64,000 nt of DNA from Fabrea salina (taxonomy: Eukaryota > Ciliophora > Heterotrichea > Heterotrichida > Fabreidae). Every line of letters starts with the position of its first letter. The stretch's first letter is position 1. The notes beneath the pieces were generated by a model. The model made no database searches. It saw only the letters and a program-made list of their open reading frames with translations, and was not told where the DNA came from. The translations under genes and the position numbers were made by a program. Of the stretch, positions 44,317 to 54,531 are shown one piece after another. The stretch lies in the NCBI GenBank assembly GCA_022984795.1, contig JALIHJ010000057.1, positions 104,823 to 168,822 of the forward strand, written 5' to 3'.

Positions 44317-46401
44317 TTAGTAAGACCTTCCCCAAAGAACCTTTTTCGAAGCAGGTGCTCCGCAATGGAAACAAACACTTTCTGGGCCCAAAGAACTTTG
44401 GTCCAAAGGCATGCACAGAGTCTTTGCAGACCCAGTTAGGTGTTCTCCTTCGGTGTCTTTGCTTTCTTCGCCTGACCTTTCTTTAACTCTAGTTTCGCAC
44501 TCAGTTTGTTCACACCAAGGAGTCAACACAAAGTTTTTGTCGTTAACTCCTTCTAAGAAGCCTTCCCAGTTGTTAGCTTCCACTATTCTTGAGTCTAGGG
44601 TTGACTTTGCCCTAGCTAGCATTTCTTTTTGGATTGTTTCAAGAAACTCAGGAATTGTGCTGACTTCTTCGGTTGAAACAATCTTGGGTTCTTTTGTGTC
44701 TCTTCGAACTAACCGCATTGTTGAGTTCTTAACATCCCTAGGTCCTATTTCCACTCTTAAAGGCACTCCTTTTAGTTCCCAGTGGTAGTACTTCCATCCA
44801 GGGTTGTAGTTGCTTCTGTCGTCTAACTCAGCCCTGATTCCCATACTGCACAGCTGCTGGTAGACTTCTTGTGCTTTTTCCACCACTGTTTGAACTTGTT
44901 TTTTTTCCACTACTGGAATAACTACTACTTGAGTAGGGGCCACTCTTGGAGGAAGCACGAGTCCAGAGTCGTCTCCGTGCACCATAATCATGACTCCAAT
45001 AGTCCTTGTAGTGAGTCCCCAGGAGTTCTGCCAGACCAGTTGTCTCTTTCTGTTTTCGTCTTCAAAGGTGATTTCAAACATCTTGCTGAAGTTTTGGCCT
45101 AAGCAGTGCGAAGTGCCTCCTTGAATTCCTCTGCCGTTCACTGGAATCATAGTTTCCACAGTTGTAGTGAAGTCGCCTCCTGCGAACTTTTCCAGCTCAG
45201 ACTTGATCCCTTTAATCACTGGAACTGCAAGTAGCTCTTCGTAGACTTCGCGGTAAAAGTCCAAAACTTGGTAAACTTCTTGCTCTGAAGACTCGTATGT
45301 AGCGTGTGCAGTGTGTCCTTCTTGCCAAAGGAACTCCCTAGTTCGTATAAAAGGAGTAGGGTGCTTGAATTCCCACCTTACTACGTTGCACCACTGGTTA
45401 AGCTTCAAGGGCAAGTCTCTGTGTGAACGAATCCACTTAGCAAAAGCAGGGTACATTATAGTTTCTGAAGTAGGTCGAATAGCTATTGGCTCCGCAAGGT
45501 CAGAGTCCCCGGACTTAGTGACCCAAGCTACCTCAGGGGCAAACCCTTCAACGTGATTTTCTTCAGTTTGCAAAGCGTGCTTTGAAACAAACATTGGGAA
45601 GTAAGAGTTTTTAACTCCGATGCCTTTGATGTCTTTGTCGAACTTTGACTGAATGAACTCCCAAATGCTGTAAGCCCAAGGCCTCAAAACATAGCACCCT
45701 GAAACGTCGTAGTACTCAATCATTTCTCCCTTAGTAATCACTTCTGTGTACCACTGAGAAAAGTTTTCAGTTTTCTTGACAGACAGTCCGAGTTTGGTTT
45801 CTTTTTTCTTGTCTTCTTCTTCTTTTTTGGGTTGTTCTTTTTTCTCTTCTTCATTGAAGTCAAGCACACTCATTTCCCGCCCGAAGTGTTCTAAGAACTT
45901 TTTAAGTCCTTCCGTAGTTATTTCGGTGGTGGACGTGTTTTCCATAGGGTGAACTAGGATCTTTTCAGTCTCAATTAAGTTTTTGTCCACAAGGAACTGG
46001 ACTGCTTTTTGGGAGTCATTTACCAAAGCAAAAGGGTTCACAGCGCCTCTGACTACTCCTAATAATTCTGACAAAGACTCTTCAGGAGCTGCTCGGACTC
46101 CTCCACCAGTTCCTTTGAGCATCTTTTGCAGAGCTTTGAAAGAAGTGGGTGTGTCGTGCAAAGCTGTCAGCAAATAAAATTTCCCTTTTTTGTCCTTTAA
46201 GAAAAGGTTCTTGACAAAGGCACCCTGCATGCCCTCACAGACTTCTAAGCCTTCTGCTACTGTTAGGATCTCGCGGTGTTCTCTTGTGTTGAAAGGAATT
46301 GAAAGTTCGTTCAGAACCTTTTCTACTTCTTGCCGGTTGCTCAGAGTGACTCTTTCCATTGCAAAGGACCTTGAAATTATGGCTCTTAATACTCGGCGCA
46401 T
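44317..46401 (-). CDS. Prolyl-tRNA synthetase with N-terminal YbaK-type editing domain
   Basis: A 694-residue enzyme. An optional N-terminal extension MRRVLRAIISRSFA looks like a mitochondrial presequence. A second ATG at 46359 would give a cytosolic form. Residues about 20-170 form a YbaK/ProX editing-type domain as in Plasmodium and Leishmania ProRS. The archaeal/eukaryotic-type class II core (about 200-694) shows motif 2 (VVRWEFKHPTPFIRTREFLWQEGHTAH), the anticodon-binding domain and the C-terminal zinc-type region with spaced cysteines (CEQTECE, CFHCG). No fused glutamyl-tRNA synthetase is present, unlike animal EPRS. Confidence 0.95.
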   Translation of the reverse strand: MRRVLRAIISRSFAMERVTLSNRQEVEKVLNELSIPFNTREHREILTVAEGLEVCEGMQGAFVKNLFLKDKKGKFYLLTALHDTPTSFKALQKMLKGTGGGVRAAPEESLSELLGVVRGAVNPFALVNDSQKAVQFLVDKNLIETEKILVHPMENTSTTEITTEGLKKFLEHFGREMSVLDFNEEEKKEQPKKEEEDKKKETKLGLSVKKTENFSQWYTEVITKGEMIEYYDVSGCYVLRPWAYSIWEFIQSKFDKDIKGIGVKNSYFPMFVSKHALQTEENHVEGFAPEVAWVTKSGDSDLAEPIAIRPTSETIMYPAFAKWIRSHRDLPLKLNQWCNVVRWEFKHPTPFIRTREFLWQEGHTAHATYESSEQEVYQVLDFYREVYEELLAVPVIKGIKSELEKFAGGDFTTTVETMIPVNGRGIQGGTSHCLGQNFSKMFEITFEDENRKRQLVWQNSWGLTTRTIGVMIMVHGDDSGLVLPPRVAPTQVVVIPVVEKKQVQTVVEKAQEVYQQLCSMGIRAELDDRSNYNPGWKYYHWELKGVPLRVEIGPRDVKNSTMRLVRRDTKEPKIVSTEEVSTIPEFLETIQKEMLARAKSTLDSRIVEANNWEGFLEGVNDKNFVLTPWCEQTECETRVKERSGEESKDTEGEHLTGSAKTLCMPLDQSSLGPESVCFHCGAPASKKVLWGRSY

Positions 46402-46487
46402 TATAACTTGTAATTAAGTTAAGTTTAAATAACTCTCTAACACTTCTAGTAGTCCTTAAGATTAGAAACCATTGCCATCATAAAGAC

Positions 46488-47384
46488 TTATTTAGGTCTG
46501 TTTTTAGAAATCTGAACAGTTACGTCCGTGTAAGTGATAGAACCAGTTTGTGCAGCACTTCTAGCACTTCTCAATTGAGTGTAAGTAACTAAAAACATAT
46601 CTCCTTTAGAGTCCAGCTGAGCAATCCTTCCGAACTGCTGCATTGCCTTTTCAACTTCATCAGCACTGAGACCTTCGCACTCAACACACACCTGGTGGTG
46701 AGGAATAGCGTGCTTGACACTTCTTTCCAAGTCGTGTTTCAAAGAGGGCTCCAGCAACAGCACAGGCTTTCCTTTGAGTTCCATTTCTTTCTTAGTCAAG
46801 TACTCTACAGTGTGCATGTGCCTGAAGCTGAGTTTGATGATCAGACCCCTTCCTATTTCTACTAAGTTACTGAAAACATACTCGATTTTAGGGGTTTCAG
46901 AGCATTGCAAGTGAGACAGTTCTTGGAGTATGTCTGAGTCCCTAACTTGACTGGGAGGACACAGAATCAACAGCACTGGTGAAGAACCCCATGGCGACCT
47001 AGACCGCCTTCCTTCGCGCTTGGTAGTGGGTTTTTGGCGCTGTCTTTTGTCAAGAAGGGCTCTGAAAACTTCTGTTGGTTCTAGTTTTTCGTGCTCCCTG
47101 AAGTCTTGTTTCCTGTTAAGCAGTTTTTCGGCGTCTTTGTCGTACTTAAACCCTATTAGAGCTTCAGCTTTATTGTTAGTGAGTTCTTTGACTCTTACGA
47201 AGTCTGACTGAACTGGACCAAATTTAGACTCAAGTTCAGATATCAGTTCCTCTTCAAGTCTTTCAGTGCTTTGGCTGCCTAAGCTGAGCCCTTTAACATA
47301 GAAGTGGTACTTGAGGTGAGAGCTTTCTTTGCGGCCTTTTTCTTCTTCTCTGTAATCGCCGAAGTCTGGCTCTTCCTCTTCCAT
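46488..47384 (-). CDS. RNA-binding protein with RRM-like domains
   Basis: A 298-residue protein starting MEEEEPDFGDY after TATAATAATATG-like sequence; the open frame extends further upstream but overlaps the divergent gene. The first RRM (about 22-95; KYHFYVKGLSLGS, KAEALIGFKY) is clear. An RS-like stretch (KREGRRSRSP, about 118-130) follows. A second RRM-like unit (about 133-210) and a third (about 225-295; FGRIAQLDSKGDMFLVTY) are more divergent, with a layout recalling PTB/hnRNP-L proteins. A role in splicing or mRNA regulation is inferred. Confidence 0.7.
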   Translation of the reverse strand: MEEEEPDFGDYREEEKGRKESSHLKYHFYVKGLSLGSQSTERLEEELISELESKFGPVQSDFVRVKELTNNKAEALIGFKYDKDAEKLLNRKQDFREHEKLEPTEVFRALLDKRQRQKPTTKREGRRSRSPWGSSPVLLILCPPSQVRDSDILQELSHLQCSETPKIEYVFSNLVEIGRGLIIKLSFRHMHTVEYLTKKEMELKGKPVLLLEPSLKHDLERSVKHAIPHHQVCVECEGLSADEVEKAMQQFGRIAQLDSKGDMFLVTYTQLRSARSAAQTGSITYTDVTVQISKNRPK

Positions 47385-47406
47385 ATTATTATAGTCTACT
47401 AATAAA

Positions 47407-48741
47407 ATGCTTAGAAGGCTTTTGACGCTTATGACTGCTGTGAAGTGTTTGGGCAGTATAGTTATATACACACCTGATGAACTCAAAACCCAACTAGAAA
47501 ACTTGCACCCGCGATCTTCTGTGCCAACTAAAGTTGGGTTGTTTGGGCAACCTCCTTATGGAAAAAAAGTAATTGGTGAGATTGCACTCCCTGGAGTCAA
47601 TGAAACCAAAGCTTGTGAACGTATAACTACTGTGAAGCGCGAAAACTTAAACCCTTTCTTTTTGCTTCTGGAAGAAGGGGACTGTCCTTACACCTTAAAA
47701 GTTAAGTTTGCACAAGAAGTCGGAGCTTCAGCTGTGATTTTGCAACACTCCGACAATAGAATCCAAGATTTAAACTTAATAGACGACGGCTACGGCCAAG
47801 AAATCATGATAGGAACTCTTATAGTTTCTGAGTCAGTAGGCAACTTGATTCAGGAGTTCAGAAACCAAACAATAGAAGCAAGTCTTGAGTTCGAACTTCC
47901 TTCAGCCACAGACACAGTCAGCATCAAGCTCTACAGCTCATCCAAAAACCTGCTGGCTTTGGACCTTATAATGGGCTTGAACGAGATGTCTGACAGCATT
48001 GACTTTGACTTGCTAAAACTAGAACTTCACTACGTGCACTGGAAGTGTTCTCAATGCGAAGAAACCAACTTCTCCAGTGAAGTAGAAAACTGCTTAAGTG
48101 GAGGGAGGTACTGTGCAGTTGACCCTGACGGAAGCACAGGACCGCTTTTCGGGGCAGACATAGTGCAGCAGAACCTCAAAGAAATCTGCGTTTACCAGTC
48201 CTACGAACCCAAACTTTGGTTGAACTACATGTCCAACTACTACACTCAATGTCAAGACATGCACAAAGAATGCAACTCAAAGGTTATGAAAGAACTAGAC
48301 ATAAGTGAAAAGTCCGTGAACACCTGCGTCCAAAACAGTGTAGAAGGCAACAACATAAAACTAGACGACAACAAAATACTGAAGAAAGAAAGACAAAAGT
48401 GGCTAGAACTAAACACGCCTTTTTACCCCATTCTTTTAATAAACAACTCTACTTACTACGGACACTGGGACGCAGAGAACGTGTTAAACTCAGCATGCAG
48501 CTCTTTTAAAACTACTCCTGAATTCTGTAAGCAAAGTCAGTCCCAAACCCCAATTAAAGGAGTCTCTCTAACAAGTGTGATTGTGGTTTTGGTGGTTTGT
48601 TTTGGCTTACTCGTAGCTTGTTTGGTGGTTTACAGAATCCAAGTCAGGAAACAAATGAAGGCAGAACTCAAAAGACAAGTCAGTACTGCCGTTTCACAGT
48701 ACTTCGCTTTACAGGATTCTAACTACCTTGAAAGAGATTAA
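47407..48741 (+). CDS. PA-domain vacuolar-sorting-receptor-like protein
   Basis: A 444-residue type I membrane protein. It has an N-terminal signal sequence (LLTLMTAVKCLG), a protease-associated (PA) domain (about 75-160; LLLEEGDCPYTLKVKFAQEVGASAVILQHSD) and a cysteine-containing lumenal region with thioredoxin-like features (about 195-375). A single membrane span (VIVVLVVCFGLLVACLVVY) precedes a short tail with a YFALQ tyrosine signal. This matches plant/protist vacuolar sorting receptors, without the EGF repeats. The ATG is 22 bp from that of the divergent RRM gene. Confidence 0.85.
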   Translation: MLRRLLTLMTAVKCLGSIVIYTPDELKTQLENLHPRSSVPTKVGLFGQPPYGKKVIGEIALPGVNETKACERITTVKRENLNPFFLLLEEGDCPYTLKVKFAQEVGASAVILQHSDNRIQDLNLIDDGYGQEIMIGTLIVSESVGNLIQEFRNQTIEASLEFELPSATDTVSIKLYSSSKNLLALDLIMGLNEMSDSIDFDLLKLELHYVHWKCSQCEETNFSSEVENCLSGGRYCAVDPDGSTGPLFGADIVQQNLKEICVYQSYEPKLWLNYMSNYYTQCQDMHKECNSKVMKELDISEKSVNTCVQNSVEGNNIKLDDNKILKKERQKWLELNTPFYPILLINNSTYYGHWDAENVLNSACSSFKTTPEFCKQSQSQTPIKGVSLTSVIVVLVVCFGLLVACLVVYRIQVRKQMKAELKRQVSTAVSQYFALQDSNYLERD

Positions 48742-48742
48742 A

Positions 48743-51700
48743 TTAAGGAGGACCTAGTTTCTGAAGAATGCGCGTAGCGTACTTAACTACTTGGGGGTCT
48801 CGGTGGTTTATAAGTTCTTCAATTGTGATCCTTTCGCTGAGTTTCTTAAATTCGTCTTTACACTCAGGGTACACACACAAGTTACCGATTGAAAAAAGAG
48901 CTACTTGTCTAGGGGACTGTGTAGGGCCAGGGTCGTTTTTGGCAACGTCTATCAGTTTCTTCAAAGCGCCGTTCCTAATTAGTTCCCCACACAGCAAGTC
49001 AGAGTTCCTTACAAAGTTGCCTAAGGCTCCTGCAGCGTTGGCTCTGGTCTTTTCTTCAGGGTCGTTAAGTAACTCTACTAGTAAAGGAACACAGGGCCTC
49101 AAAACTTCGTAAAGCTTGCTGTTGTGGAACCCTGCGTTTCCTACAGCAAAGCAAGCGAACTTCCGAGTGTTTCGGTCTGGGTCACGGCAGCAGTTTATAG
49201 CTGCCTGGATCAGTCCGTGGTCCATTAAAAGGTCATAAAAGAAAGAAGAGTGCCTGCAGATGTTTCCTATAAGGTTGCAAACTTTACTCCTTACAGCAGA
49301 GTCTGAGTGGTCAATGAGTTTTTTAAGCGATTGATAAATGTTAGAAGAGTGAATGGATTCATAGTTGTCTTTCGAGAGTCTAGCTAGTTGACTAATTAAT
49401 GAAAGCGTGTCTACTATTAAGTAACTTGGGTTCTCTGAAGACAGAAGGTTGTACTTGCTTACAATGTTCATTCCGCCTGAGTGCATAAACTGCTGTGCAA
49501 AAGGTTTGGCCCCGTCCGTAGTAAGTACCATCCTGGCTAAGAGCGACAAAGCTATACTAAGGTGCTCTTTCGAAAGGTACTTCATAGTGTGGAGTGTTGT
49601 TGTAACTATGTCGCAGATAGCAAACTCTCTGTTGAAAAGTTCCATTTCTTTGTAAAAAGACTGTATTGTGTAAGGCAGGTTGAAAATCCTCAGAATCTGT
49701 GCAATAATTAACCCTACTGCGTTAGGACCCCCCCCACACATCACAGGCCACTCATTGATGCTTTGGAGTTGGGTTTCTTTGAGGAGTCCAGACAGAGTCC
49801 TGATGCACCCTTCTTGTATCATCTTTTGCAGAAGAGGTTTAAGCTCTGAAAAAATAGCGTCGTGCACAAAAGTCAGCAAGGACACTAGTCCTTTAGGCGA
49901 CAACTCACTTCTGGGGTTCAGCGAGTTTACAGTTACTACTAGTACTTCGTGGACTCCACTGTCTTTAACTGCTTCTATAAACTCTGTTTGCATTCCTAGC
50001 GAAATAAACTTGCCAAGTAGTCTCTGGAGCAACAGCACTGGTCCGTCTAAGAAACCCATAAACACACAGCCGTAGCCACTGCCTTCTACTCGCTTAAGTT
50101 CCTCTTGTCTGTTGTAGGTCTTCACAGCAAGGAACTCAGCTAGTTGTCTTAAAGTGTGTGAAGTAGTGAACTTTTTAAGCATCGATTCGTAGTTCTTCAA
50201 GTTGGCTGCTTGAACAACCTCAGCTAAAAAGCAACAAACACTCATCCCTAGTAACTGACCTTCGTTGTGGGAGTAGTTCCTTTCGAACTTTTCTAAAATA
50301 GAATCAGAGTCAATGTCCAATTCAATCTTGCGTCTGGACGCCGAGAGTTGTTTGAGTAAGTGAGTTAAAATCTGCAGACTCAAACTACAGATTACGTTGT
50401 CTTCACTTCTGACAAGAGAAAGCAACAAGCCCATAGCTGCTTTGTGAGGCAGCACTTGGTCCATTGCGTCTCTGGCCACTCTGACCATCTGCAAAATAAC
50501 TCTTAAAACTGAAACTTTAGTTAAGTTGCTGTCTTCTTCACTGTTGTAAATCTCAACTAAACACTGGAGCCAGTCGAACTCGTTAAAGCAGTTCCAAACA
50601 GTTTGTCTGACTGACTCAAAAACCTGCAAAGATTCATTAAACTCACTTACAAGTTCGTTTTTGCCTCTTTTCCAGGGAAACAAAAGCATCTCTCCGTTAG
50701 AAGGGTGCACAGTAACTGAGAGTGCTTGGACTGAGGACCTTTGCAGAGAAGTTATATTCTGAGAAGCCCTTACTAAGTTAGTGAGTTCACTTAGAATTCC
50801 AAACTCCAAAGCGTCTTTGTAAACAAACAAACACCTTAAAGGAATAAACCCAGCTTGATTCAGTAGTATGCCTGTAGTTTTCACAGCGTTGATTTGCAAG
50901 ACTGCTGGTCCTTGGTCCGATGCCACTCCTGAGTAGTTTCCGTGAGGGTAGTGTATTAGTTTTTGCACCAAAGAAAAATACTGCTTCACAAACGAACTAT
51001 CAAGTCCCAACGACTTAGAAAAGGTGCTTCGGGAAATCAGTCCAACTGCACGCACACAGTCACACATAATTTCAGTCAGCATAGGAGTGGAAGCTGTTTG
51101 GTCGCTTTTGATGCACCTTTTCATAAGCGAAAGCAAAGCACTAGTTATAGTTTCGGTTTTAAGAATGTCCTGGTTAGGGTCTTCGCACTTGCCTCTGTGA
51201 ATCACAAGTATCAAAACCTTCACAGCAGTGTTTACCATTGACTTGCGGTCTTTGCTAGTCCTTAAATCAGTTTTTCCTTGGAAAAGGGAGACAAGCCTGT
51301 CCAAGAACTGGGGGTCATGTCTCAGACGAGTAGCTCCAGGTTCTTCAGATGCGATTGACTCATACTTAGACCAGACGTCGCCAGTTTCCGGCAAAGGAGG
51401 GGGAACCTTAGAAGGGGTTTGGCCTTTGTCACTTCCAGCCCACTGCAAGTACTTGTTGGTGCGTATTTCGCGCTTTTTCTTCTCTTCTTCGGTTTCTTTG
51501 ACGAAGGGGTGCTCTAGAAGGTAAGGCCAACTCAGTCTGTCCTGGGGTCTTTTGTTGAGGAGTCCTTTTAAAAAGCTCAAAAAGTCACCTGATATCTGCT
51601 CCGGAAACTTAACTGGCTCGTTCACTATAAGCTTAATGAGGGTGTAAATCGAGCTGGTGTAAAATGGCGGCTTCCCCACGAAGAGTTCGTATATAATCAC

Positions 51701-52261
51701 TCCTAAACTCCACAGGTCTACAGTGTGGTTGTAAGGTTGCTCTTGAACTAGTTCAGGCGCCATGTACAGAGGAGTTCCTTTTATGGATGTCAAAACTATT
51801 GTGTTGGAACTCATTGCGCGGGCAAAACCGAAATCACACAACTTAACAGTGCCATTAGTGCAGATAAGGATGTTTTGGGGCTTCATGTCTCTGTGAATAA
51901 TGCGGTTAGTGTGTAAGTAATTCAAACTCCTCACGAGTTGCTGGGAAATCTTTCTTACTTCGTCTTCAGGAAGGCACCTGTCGTGTTCTAGTATTTCAAA
52001 GAGTTCACCTTGGGCAAATTCTGTTACTACACAGAACTCATGAGGGGTTTCAAAGGCGTCCAGCAGCAGTATGATGTTTTCGTGGTGAAGCCCTCTAAGG
52101 ATTTCTATTTCTTGACGCAAGTTAGACAGGTCGTTTTCGGTTTTGCCTCGTTTGCTGATGAATTTAAGCGCTACGACTTGCCCTGTGTACTTGCGGCGTC
52201 CTTTAAAAACCTTACCAAAGGAACCCTCACCTATGTGATGAAGCACATGGTAATTTTCCAT
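48743..52261 (-). CDS. STK36: Fused/STK36-like protein kinase with armadillo/HEAT tail
   Basis: An 1,172-residue protein. The N-terminal kinase domain (1-255) has all motifs: GEGSFGKV, K33, HRDMKPQN (123-130), DFG (143-145), APE. Its sequence ([32 protein letters not shown] split by gaps) is closest to Fused/STK36/TIO. From about 290 to the end it is helical ARM/HEAT repeat sequence, clearest at 960-1130 ([50 protein letters not shown]). STK36 is needed for motile-cilium central-pair assembly and TIO for plant cytokinesis, so a ciliary role fits a ciliate. Its stop is 1 bp from that of the convergent gene. Confidence 0.92.
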   Translation of the reverse strand: MENYHVLHHIGEGSFGKVFKGRRKYTGQVVALKFISKRGKTENDLSNLRQEIEILRGLHHENIILLLDAFETPHEFCVVTEFAQGELFEILEHDRCLPEDEVRKISQQLVRSLNYLHTNRIIHRDMKPQNILICTNGTVKLCDFGFARAMSSNTIVLTSIKGTPLYMAPELVQEQPYNHTVDLWSLGVIIYELFVGKPPFYTSSIYTLIKLIVNEPVKFPEQISGDFLSFLKGLLNKRPQDRLSWPYLLEHPFVKETEEEKKKREIRTNKYLQWAGSDKGQTPSKVPPPLPETGDVWSKYESIASEEPGATRLRHDPQFLDRLVSLFQGKTDLRTSKDRKSMVNTAVKVLILVIHRGKCEDPNQDILKTETITSALLSLMKRCIKSDQTASTPMLTEIMCDCVRAVGLISRSTFSKSLGLDSSFVKQYFSLVQKLIHYPHGNYSGVASDQGPAVLQINAVKTTGILLNQAGFIPLRCLFVYKDALEFGILSELTNLVRASQNITSLQRSSVQALSVTVHPSNGEMLLFPWKRGKNELVSEFNESLQVFESVRQTVWNCFNEFDWLQCLVEIYNSEEDSNLTKVSVLRVILQMVRVARDAMDQVLPHKAAMGLLLSLVRSEDNVICSLSLQILTHLLKQLSASRRKIELDIDSDSILEKFERNYSHNEGQLLGMSVCCFLAEVVQAANLKNYESMLKKFTTSHTLRQLAEFLAVKTYNRQEELKRVEGSGYGCVFMGFLDGPVLLLQRLLGKFISLGMQTEFIEAVKDSGVHEVLVVTVNSLNPRSELSPKGLVSLLTFVHDAIFSELKPLLQKMIQEGCIRTLSGLLKETQLQSINEWPVMCGGGPNAVGLIIAQILRIFNLPYTIQSFYKEMELFNREFAICDIVTTTLHTMKYLSKEHLSIALSLLARMVLTTDGAKPFAQQFMHSGGMNIVSKYNLLSSENPSYLIVDTLSLISQLARLSKDNYESIHSSNIYQSLKKLIDHSDSAVRSKVCNLIGNICRHSSFFYDLLMDHGLIQAAINCCRDPDRNTRKFACFAVGNAGFHNSKLYEVLRPCVPLLVELLNDPEEKTRANAAGALGNFVRNSDLLCGELIRNGALKKLIDVAKNDPGPTQSPRQVALFSIGNLCVYPECKDEFKKLSERITIEELINHRDPQVVKYATRILQKLGPP

Positions 52262-52349
52262 TTTAAAATTGCCTGCCCCCCAGTGACTTCTGGTTACAAC
52301 TTGAACAAACTAATAGACATATTACTTTGAAAATCACAAATATTAAAAA

Positions 52350-53633
52350 ATGCTAAGGAACTTATTCAGACATTCCAGAAAGTTCAGCAGTTTAAGTGTC
52401 ACTGAACAAGTGACTACTGGCCGCCCAGCTTACTTGGACTTGCAGTCCACCACTCCACAAGATCCCAGAGTCTTGGACGCCATGCTGCCCTTCCAGATCT
52501 CCGAATACGGGAACCCCCATTCGCGTTCCCATCTTTACGGGTGGAGTGCCAGTGACTCAGTAGAAGAAGCCAGAACCCACGTTGCAGACTTGATTGGTTC
52601 AGACCCCAAAGAAATCATCTTCACCTCAGGAGCTACCGAGTCAAACAACCTAGCGATTAAAGGGGTTGCCAAGTTCTACAAACAAAAAGGCAAAAACAAA
52701 ATAATCACCACTCAGATTGAACACAAGTGCGTGTTGGACTCTTGCAGAAGACTTCAGGAAGAGGGCTTTGAGGTTAAGTACTTACCAGTCAAAACCAACG
52801 GAATTCTGGACTTAGAAGAACTCTACAAAGAGCTTGACTCGAACACTAGCCTGGTTTCTGTCATGGCTGCCAACAACGAGATTGGAGTAGTTCAGCCTAT
52901 TAAAGAAATTGGCGAAATGTGTCGTGAGAAGAAAGTTTTCTTCCACACAGACGCAGCCCAATCAGTAGGCAAGCTCCCTATAGACGTAGACGACATGAAA
53001 ATAGACCTTATGTCAATCTCAGGTCACAAAATCTACGGACCCAAAGGAATCGGTGCTATTTACATAAGAAGGAAACCCAGAGTAAGACTCCACCCCATAA
53101 TAAACGGAGGAGGCCAAGAAAGAGGACTCAGAAGCGGAACTCTGCCTCCAGCTTTGGTAGTTGGACTTGGCGAAGCAGCTAGGATTGCGAAGGAAGAAAT
53201 GACTTCTGAGTACAATCACGTCAAACGCCTTGCTGACAAGTTTATAAAAGAAGTTGGTGAGTCAGTTCCTGAGATCGTTTTGAACGGAGATGAGAAGTCA
53301 AGGATTCCAGGAAACATCAACATGTCTTTTGCTTATGTAGAAGGAGAAAGCCTCATCATGGGACTCAAGAACTTAGCTATTTCTTCAGGTTCAGCTTGCA
53401 CTTCAGCCTCTTTGGAACCTTCTTATGTGCTAAGGGCCATTGGCGTAGGTGAGGAGCTAGCACACACCTCTTTAAGAATAGGCATAGGCAGGTTCACCAC
53501 TGAAGGCGAAATCGACTACGCAATTGAACTAGTCAAGAAACACGTTGAAAAACTCAGAGAACTCTCGCCCCTATGGGAAATGGCCCAAGAAGGCATTGAT
53601 ATCAAAACTATCGAGTGGTCTCAACCCCACTAA
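52350..53633 (+). CDS. NFS1: Cysteine desulfurase NFS1, mitochondrial
   Basis: A 427-residue PLP enzyme that supplies sulfur for iron-sulfur clusters. The N-terminus [15 protein letters not shown] is a mitochondrial presequence. PLP-site residues are present: [11 protein letters not shown], the His in QIEHK, the Asp-Ala pair in HTDAAQ and the Schiff-base Lys in SGHK (K227). The catalytic Cys lies in SSGSACTS (C350). The C-terminus IEWSQPH is conserved among mitochondrial NFS1 proteins, where it contacts the scaffold ISCU. Full length. Confidence 0.97.
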   Translation: MLRNLFRHSRKFSSLSVTEQVTTGRPAYLDLQSTTPQDPRVLDAMLPFQISEYGNPHSRSHLYGWSASDSVEEARTHVADLIGSDPKEIIFTSGATESNNLAIKGVAKFYKQKGKNKIITTQIEHKCVLDSCRRLQEEGFEVKYLPVKTNGILDLEELYKELDSNTSLVSVMAANNEIGVVQPIKEIGEMCREKKVFFHTDAAQSVGKLPIDVDDMKIDLMSISGHKIYGPKGIGAIYIRRKPRVRLHPIINGGGQERGLRSGTLPPALVVGLGEAARIAKEEMTSEYNHVKRLADKFIKEVGESVPEIVLNGDEKSRIPGNINMSFAYVEGESLIMGLKNLAISSGSACTSASLEPSYVLRAIGVGEELAHTSLRIGIGRFTTEGEIDYAIELVKKHVEKLRELSPLWEMAQEGIDIKTIEWSQPH

Positions 53634-53697
53634 TATGCATTCACCTAATAAATGGAAACTAAAAATTCAACGTTAAATATAGGAGTAACCTAAATAA

Positions 53698-54030
53698 ATG
53701 ACTAAAATGCGAACGCGATTTATGGCAAGGTCTGTGAAGTGCGGAGTTTGCTACGGAGCAGTGTCTTTCCAAGGGAAACTTGACTGTTGTCTGCACGTTT
53801 TCTGCTTCGATTGCATCACCAAATGGGCCAATAAAGAAAACACCTGCCCTCTGTGCAAAAAGCGCTTTTATTGTGTGAAGCGCGTTCCTCACCGAGTAGA
53901 GTATGCAGCCGCTACCAAGCAACGCCAGCTTACAGTTAGTGACCGAAATCAAGACAACCCTTTGGATATTGCTTCTCTGATTGAAGCTGTCCAGTCGCTG
54001 CTCACACAACTAATCTGTAATCATTCTTGA
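53698..54030 (+). CDS. Small RING-finger protein
   Basis: A 110-residue protein with one C3HC4 RING (about 15-58): CGVCY, CCLHVFCFDCI, WANKENTCPLCKKRF. The sequence resembles the RING of PHRF1/TOPORS-type E3 ligases. The rest (VKRVPHRVEYAA) is short with no other domain. Met1 and Met4 are both possible starts. It ends at a TGA stop. Confidence 0.85.
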   Translation: MTKMRTRFMARSVKCGVCYGAVSFQGKLDCCLHVFCFDCITKWANKENTCPLCKKRFYCVKRVPHRVEYAAATKQRQLTVSDRNQDNPLDIASLIEAVQSLLTQLICNHS

Positions 54031-54055
54031 GTGTAAAGTTAAATCATTTTTAAGA

Positions 54056-54439
54056 TTAAGACTTTTCATTTAGGTACATCACTGCTAAAAGGCTGCAAGT
54101 AAACACTACAAATATCACCAATAGGTTCTTCATAATGACTTTGAACATCCAAATAGGGAACGTAATCACAATGTACCCAAATGTAAGGTACTCAGCTAAG
54201 ACTGAAGCTAGTCCTGCCGTACTCATGATGTCAAATGCGTTTTGACTTAAGTTAACTGCACTGAAGACCCTAATTACCATCATCTTTAAGCCAGGAATGT
54301 TCTGCATGGCCCACTCTAAAGGGTCAAAAAAAGGAATTCTAGTTGGGCAGCCTTGTTCTTTTACCTCTTCGCACACCACGTAAGCTAAGTGGCAACTAAC
54401 TATCAGTACTCCTAGATAAGTAGTTATCAAGCTCTGCAT
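54056..54439 (-). CDS. Small membrane protein with signal sequence, unknown
   Basis: A 127-residue protein with an N-terminal hydrophobic segment (LGVLIVSCHLAYVVCEE) likely to be a signal peptide or first span. A middle amphipathic region follows, then two hydrophobic segments (FGYIVITFPIWMFKVI and LLVIFVVFTCSLLAVMYL). No family recognised. The 92 bp between its ATG and the next gene (54440-54531) are AT-rich and hold nothing I can name. Confidence 0.6.
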   Translation of the reverse strand: MQSLITTYLGVLIVSCHLAYVVCEEVKEQGCPTRIPFFDPLEWAMQNIPGLKMMVIRVFSAVNLSQNAFDIMSTAGLASVLAEYLTFGYIVITFPIWMFKVIMKNLLVIFVVFTCSLLAVMYLNEKS

Positions 54440-54531
54440 AGTGTATTTAATTTAAAATAGCGCTTTGAAACAGATTATATATGGAGTTTGTTAATGGTTA
54501 TACTCAGAGTAGGAACTTTAAATCCATTAAG

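Noticed and set aside
44411-44788. 125-codon plus-strand frame inside ProRS
   Set aside because: Antisense to a conserved synthetase; no independent support.
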